DNA from: CAZXLT01 sp964641545
Lineage (GTDB): Bacteria; Patescibacteriota; Saccharimonadia; Saccharimonadales; AWTP1-31
Length of the DNA: 64,000 nucleotides
Reading direction: 5' to 3'
NCBI GenBank assembly: GCA_964641545.1
Contig: CAZXLT010000003.1
Coordinates: 1-64,000, forward strand
How positions within the stretch are numbered: position 1 is the stretch's first letter; each line of letters starts with the position of its first letter. The notes beneath the pieces are model-generated. The model did no database searches. It was not told where the DNA came from and worked only from the letters and a program-made list of their open reading frames with translations. Below, in pieces: positions 61,435 through 64,000 of the stretch. Both the position numbers and the translations under genes were made by a program.

Positions 61435-62349
61435 TCAGGCAAGCTTTGCCTTATTACTAGAATTGAACACGTCCAGTTTACTCTCTACCACAGCTTGCAC
61501 AGCATCAATAACCTCATCCATTAACTTCACAACCGCGTACTCAGTTTTATTTTCTTTTAATACTTTTTCGAGCGTGTCGCGGTATGCAACGCGCATGTCA
61601 GAATTAATGTTAATTTTACTCACACCAATCTGCACCGCGTCTTTAAAGTAGTGCCCCGGAGTACCACTACCCCCATGTAAACTAATGTTGCAGTCTACTG
61701 CGGCACGGATGTCTTTTAGTAGTTCAAGGTCGAGTCGCTTAGGTACTGGATACTGCCCGTGCAGATTACCAATCGCAGCAGCAAAGGTATCTATGCCGGT
61801 TGCGTCCACAAAGGCTTTTGCCGATTCTGGGGTGCTGAAGGTTTTTTTAATCTCGCTGTAATTAAAGGCTTTGGTAAACTTATTAGAACCGCCGCCGAAG
61901 TAGTGAGGTTCGCTTTCAACCAAGGCCCCTGTTAGGCGCGCATATTCCACCACTTCTTTTGTCTGAGCAATAATTTCTTCTTCAGAGGCGTCATGGTTTT
62001 GCTGGCTAATATCAATGTGGATAAACTCAAATCCCGCGTCGATCCCAGCTTTAGCGGCCTCTACAGAAGGTGAGTGATCAAGATTGATATACATCTCTAT
62101 CTTGTACTCAGCACGATAGTTATCAACCATGTCTCGTACATTCTCTAGCCCCAAAGCCTCAACCTCTCCGTGGCTTACTTCAACCATCAACGGAGCTTTC
62201 TTGGCAGCAGCAGCCCTTGCCACGGCAATAAGTGTTTCTTGGTTGTCTAGATTAAACGCACCAAGAGCAAAATGCTCCCGACGAGCCCGTTCCATGGCCC
62301 TACGTGCATTGCTGCAGTTTAATCTGATTTGTTCTAGGGATAAAGACAT
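61435..62349 (-). CDS. fba: Fructose-bisphosphate aldolase, class II
   Basis: 304 aa zinc aldolase that splits or forms fructose-1,6-bisphosphate. Recognisable parts are INLDHSPS (Asp/His), ESEPHYFGGGSNKF with a zinc-binding His, SLHGGSGTP with another zinc His, and NINSDMRVAY for phosphate binding. Central to glycolysis/gluconeogenesis in the cytoplasm. It lies 59 nt upstream of the PfkB-like gene and is divergent from the membrane protein at 62401. Confidence 0.94.
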   Translation of the reverse strand: MSLSLEQIRLNCSNARRAMERARREHFALGAFNLDNQETLIAVARAAAAKKAPLMVEVSHGEVEALGLENVRDMVDNYRAEYKIEMYINLDHSPSVEAAKAGIDAGFEFIHIDISQQNHDASEEEIIAQTKEVVEYARLTGALVESEPHYFGGGSNKFTKAFNYSEIKKTFSTPESAKAFVDATGIDTFAAAIGNLHGQYPVPKRLDLELLKDIRAAVDCNISLHGGSGTPGHYFKDAVQIGVSKININSDMRVAYRDTLEKVLKENKTEYAVVKLMDEVIDAVQAVVESKLDVFNSSNKAKLA

Positions 62350-62360
62350 CAGCTGTTAAT

Positions 62361-62388
62361 TTGCTTACGCTTAATAGTAGCATATAAT
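62361..62388 (+). promoter_or_regulatory. Promoter of the membrane-protein gene at 62401
   Basis: TTGCTT (62361-62366), 16-nt spacer, TATAAT (62383-62388), 12 nt before the ATG, so the leader would be only about 5 nt. Confidence 0.6.
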
Positions 62389-62400
62389 TGAAGATGAATT

Positions 62401-63030
62401 ATGCAATCGAACGAACACAAAAACCGTGTAATGACCGTAATTGTTTGGTTTTTACCTACGTCGCTTGAACTAGTGCTCTACTTTTTTTTAAGTTTGTTTA
62501 CAGTTTTCTTAAGCAATCTTGATGTCGTACGTGAGATTTTGTTTGCCACAGGTGACTTTAACCCGATACGTGCGGCTGTTGACTCGATTACCGTCCTACT
62601 CGAGAGGGTCGTCGGTGAGCGTGTTGCCGGATCGTTATCGCTCGGTATCTTCTGGGGTCTTGTAGGACTACTCGTCAACGCAATTTGGTGGGTTGGATCC
62701 AATTTTTCTACCGAGTTAAACAACGACCTTGTATTTAGCAATTACATGCACCCAAAAAACTACGATCCGAAGGCACCCCTTAAAGAATTTATATCCCGAA
62801 GTTTATTTCGCGCTGCCATCGCTATACTCTTTGTCTTTTATACAAACTTTGTGATCCGCGAAATGTTGCCGCATCTTACAAAGCGCTACCATGAGATCTT
62901 GATGAATTTCTCTGACGACAAAAATATCGTAGGACTACTACTAGCAATCATCGGACAAACATTGATGTTCCACGGTTTTGTAGTGCTTACTCGTCTACTT
63001 TTGCTGCGTAAACAAGTGTTTAACGACTAG
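62401..63030 (+). CDS. Multi-pass membrane protein (209 aa)
   Basis: Unrecognised integral membrane protein with about four membrane segments (roughly residues 11-38, 75-100, 136-158 and 177-200). The loops carry conserved-looking basic and Asp/Asn residues. No known transporter or enzyme motif. A near-leaderless promoter precedes it. It overlaps the convergent transketolase gene by 11 nt. Confidence 0.82.
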   Translation: MQSNEHKNRVMTVIVWFLPTSLELVLYFFLSLFTVFLSNLDVVREILFATGDFNPIRAAVDSITVLLERVVGERVAGSLSLGIFWGLVGLLVNAIWWVGSNFSTELNNDLVFSNYMHPKNYDPKAPLKEFISRSLFRAAIAILFVFYTNFVIREMLPHLTKRYHEILMNFSDDKNIVGLLLAIIGQTLMFHGFVVLTRLLLLRKQVFND

Positions 63031-64000
63031 TCTTCTCTACAAGAGCAACTGCATTGAGCGCTATGTGCTTTGCCGTCAAGCCAAAATATTCAAGTAGCTC
63101 ATCAGGTTGTCCTGTCTCGCCGAACCGATCTTTCATACCCATCCGCGAAATCGGAACAGGATAGTGCTCGCTTACAAGTTCAGCAACCGCTCCGCCAAGT
63201 CCGCCTGCGATCTGAGCTTCTTCAATCACAACAACTCGTTTGGTCTTCTTAACACTAGTGAGTATGGTTTTTTCGTCTAAGGGTTTAATGGTAGGAACAT
63301 GTACAACTTCTGCGCTTATGCCTTCTTTGAACAACATTTCAGAGGCAGCAAGGGCTTGATAGGTCATAGCTCCGGTCGCAATAAGGGTTACATCGTTTCC
63401 TTCTTCGAACACATAAGCTTTACCAATCTCAAACGGTGTTTTACTGGTAGTAATAATCGGTGTTGCTTCACGCACTACGCGAATGTAGGCAGGTCGCTTG
63501 TCTTGAGCCAACGCCAGCGTTGCTTTTTCTGCCTCCACACTATCACCAGGCGCAATAACGATCATATTTGGCAATACTCGCATAAGCGCTATGTCTTCGA
63601 GCATTTGGTGAGTAGCGCCGTCCGGACCCGTATATAATCCGGCATGCGACCCGACAATTCGAACAGGACGGTTGTTGAGGCAAACTGTTGTTCGTATTTG
63701 CTCCCAGTTACGTCCAGGACTAAAAGCAGCATACGAACTAACAAACGGTATCTTACCAACGGCAGCAAGGCCTGAGGCAACGGTAACCAGGTTTTGTTCA
63801 GCAATGCCAGCTTCAATAAAGCGTTCTGGATAAGCTTTTGCGAAACCATCCATAGCCGTGGAACCAGTGAGGTCGGCACTAGCCGCTACAATTGCTTCGT
63901 TATTGCCACCAGCCGTCACCAAACCATTTCCAAAACCTTTTCGAATTGGCTCCTTCTCGAATTCAAAAGTAAGCCACTTAGTAGTAACGAGGTGTAAATT
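63020..64000 (-). CDS. Transketolase, C-terminal subunit (5' end beyond window)
   Basis: 326 codons are visible and the reading frame stays open to the last base, so the true start lies at or just past 64000. The product is the pyrimidine/C-terminal half of transketolase: ADLTGSTAMDGF, the cofactor Glu in FIEAGIAEQNLV, and the AIAPGDS-type strand are characteristic, with no thiamine diphosphate-binding N-terminal domain. Such split enzymes pair with a separate N-terminal subunit, expected just upstream. It links pentose-phosphate and glycolytic sugars. Confidence 0.9.
   Translation of the reverse strand, partial: NLHLVTTKWLTFEFEKEPIRKGFGNGLVTAGGNNEAIVAASADLTGSTAMDGFAKAYPERFIEAGIAEQNLVTVASGLAAVGKIPFVSSYAAFSPGRNWEQIRTTVCLNNRPVRIVGSHAGLYTGPDGATHQMLEDIALMRVLPNMIVIAPGDSVEAEKATLALAQDKRPAYIRVVREATPIITTSKTPFEIGKAYVFEEGNDVTLIATGAMTYQALAASEMLFKEGISAEVVHVPTIKPLDEKTILTSVKKTKRVVVIEEAQIAGGLGGAVAELVSEHYPVPISRMGMKDRFGETGQPDELLEYFGLTAKHIALNAVALVEKTSR

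Noticed and set aside
1..64000. Alternative genetic code with UGA read as glycine (as in Gracilibacteria/Absconditabacteria)
   Set aside because: TGA is a true stop for several genes with overlapping neighbours (gatC, gatA, ORFs at 2786, 3075 and 20370), and large conserved genes run through without internal TGA.
1..64000. CRISPR arrays, insertion sequences, prophage or rRNA genes
   Set aside because: No regularly spaced direct repeats, transposase or integrase-like proteins, terminal inverted repeats or rRNA signatures were found by reading.

Overview
The window looks like a chromosomal stretch of a Candidate Phyla Radiation (Patescibacteria) bacterium, most likely Saccharibacteria (TM7). 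This rests on overall gene content and style, not on a database search. Evidence includes an essential-gene-dense layout at moderate GC, GatCAB instead of visible biosynthetic genes, a split transketolase, and a DUF87/TraG-like ATPase next to a Cys-rich strand-repeat protein of a type I associate with CPR genomes. Genes use the standard bacterial code: TGA ends several of them (for example gatC, gatA and the ORFs at 3075 and 20370), which argues against the UGA=Gly lineages.

Layout. 1-14.8 kb, all on the minus strand: tig, a possible 2-oxoglutarate dioxygenase-like protein, clpP, rpoB, rpoC, rpsL, rpsG, three small unknown genes, fusA, a weak small ORF and the start of tuf. 14.9-19.7 kb: a small kinase-fold gene, then vanX-like dipeptidase plus hisS behind a histidine leader-peptide attenuator, and two membrane proteins. 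19.7-25.4 kb: tRNA-Leu(UAG), rsmD, a Zn-phospholipase-like gene, recG, a methyltransferase and tyrS. 25.4-34.5 kb: class A PBP, radA, a membrane-anchored HExxH protein, clpC and nusA. 34.7-47 kb: M1 aminopeptidase, yraN, rnhB, rplS, malic enzyme, a PilB-type ATPase, a SpoU methyltransferase, a CAP-domain envelope protein and dnaE. 47-55.5 kb: three small envelope proteins, galU, the gatCAB operon with an extra gene, and the TraG-like ATPase pair. 55.5-64 kb: alpha/beta hydrolase, uvrB, a LOG-like protein, an unknown, a PfkB kinase, class II aldolase, a membrane protein and the transketolase C-terminal subunit, cut by the window end. No gene-free stretch exceeds about 300 bases, unless the doubtful ORF at 360-578 is discounted. 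No rRNA, CRISPR array, insertion sequence or prophage was seen.

Regulation. About twenty first-in-operon genes have a -10 box (usually TATACT or TATAAT) ending 6-10 nt before the start codon, so their mRNAs should be leaderless or nearly so. Genes inside operons more often carry Shine-Dalgarno sequences. Two CIRCE operators (HrcA sites) overlap the -35 boxes of clpP and clpC. The vanX-hisS operon is preceded by a leaderless-type 18-codon peptide with three His codons in four, followed by an intrinsic terminator: a classical-looking histidine attenuator and the strongest single discovery here. nusA also has a hairpin/U-tract at the very 5' end of its predicted transcript.

Protein oddities. 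RNA polymerase beta' lacks cysteines at both canonical zinc sites. EF-G has a changed guanine-specificity motif (NKIN instead of NKxD) and a diverged G5 loop. L19 has a long Ala/Glu/Lys tail. Several unannotated enzymes can be tentatively placed by their catalytic motifs.
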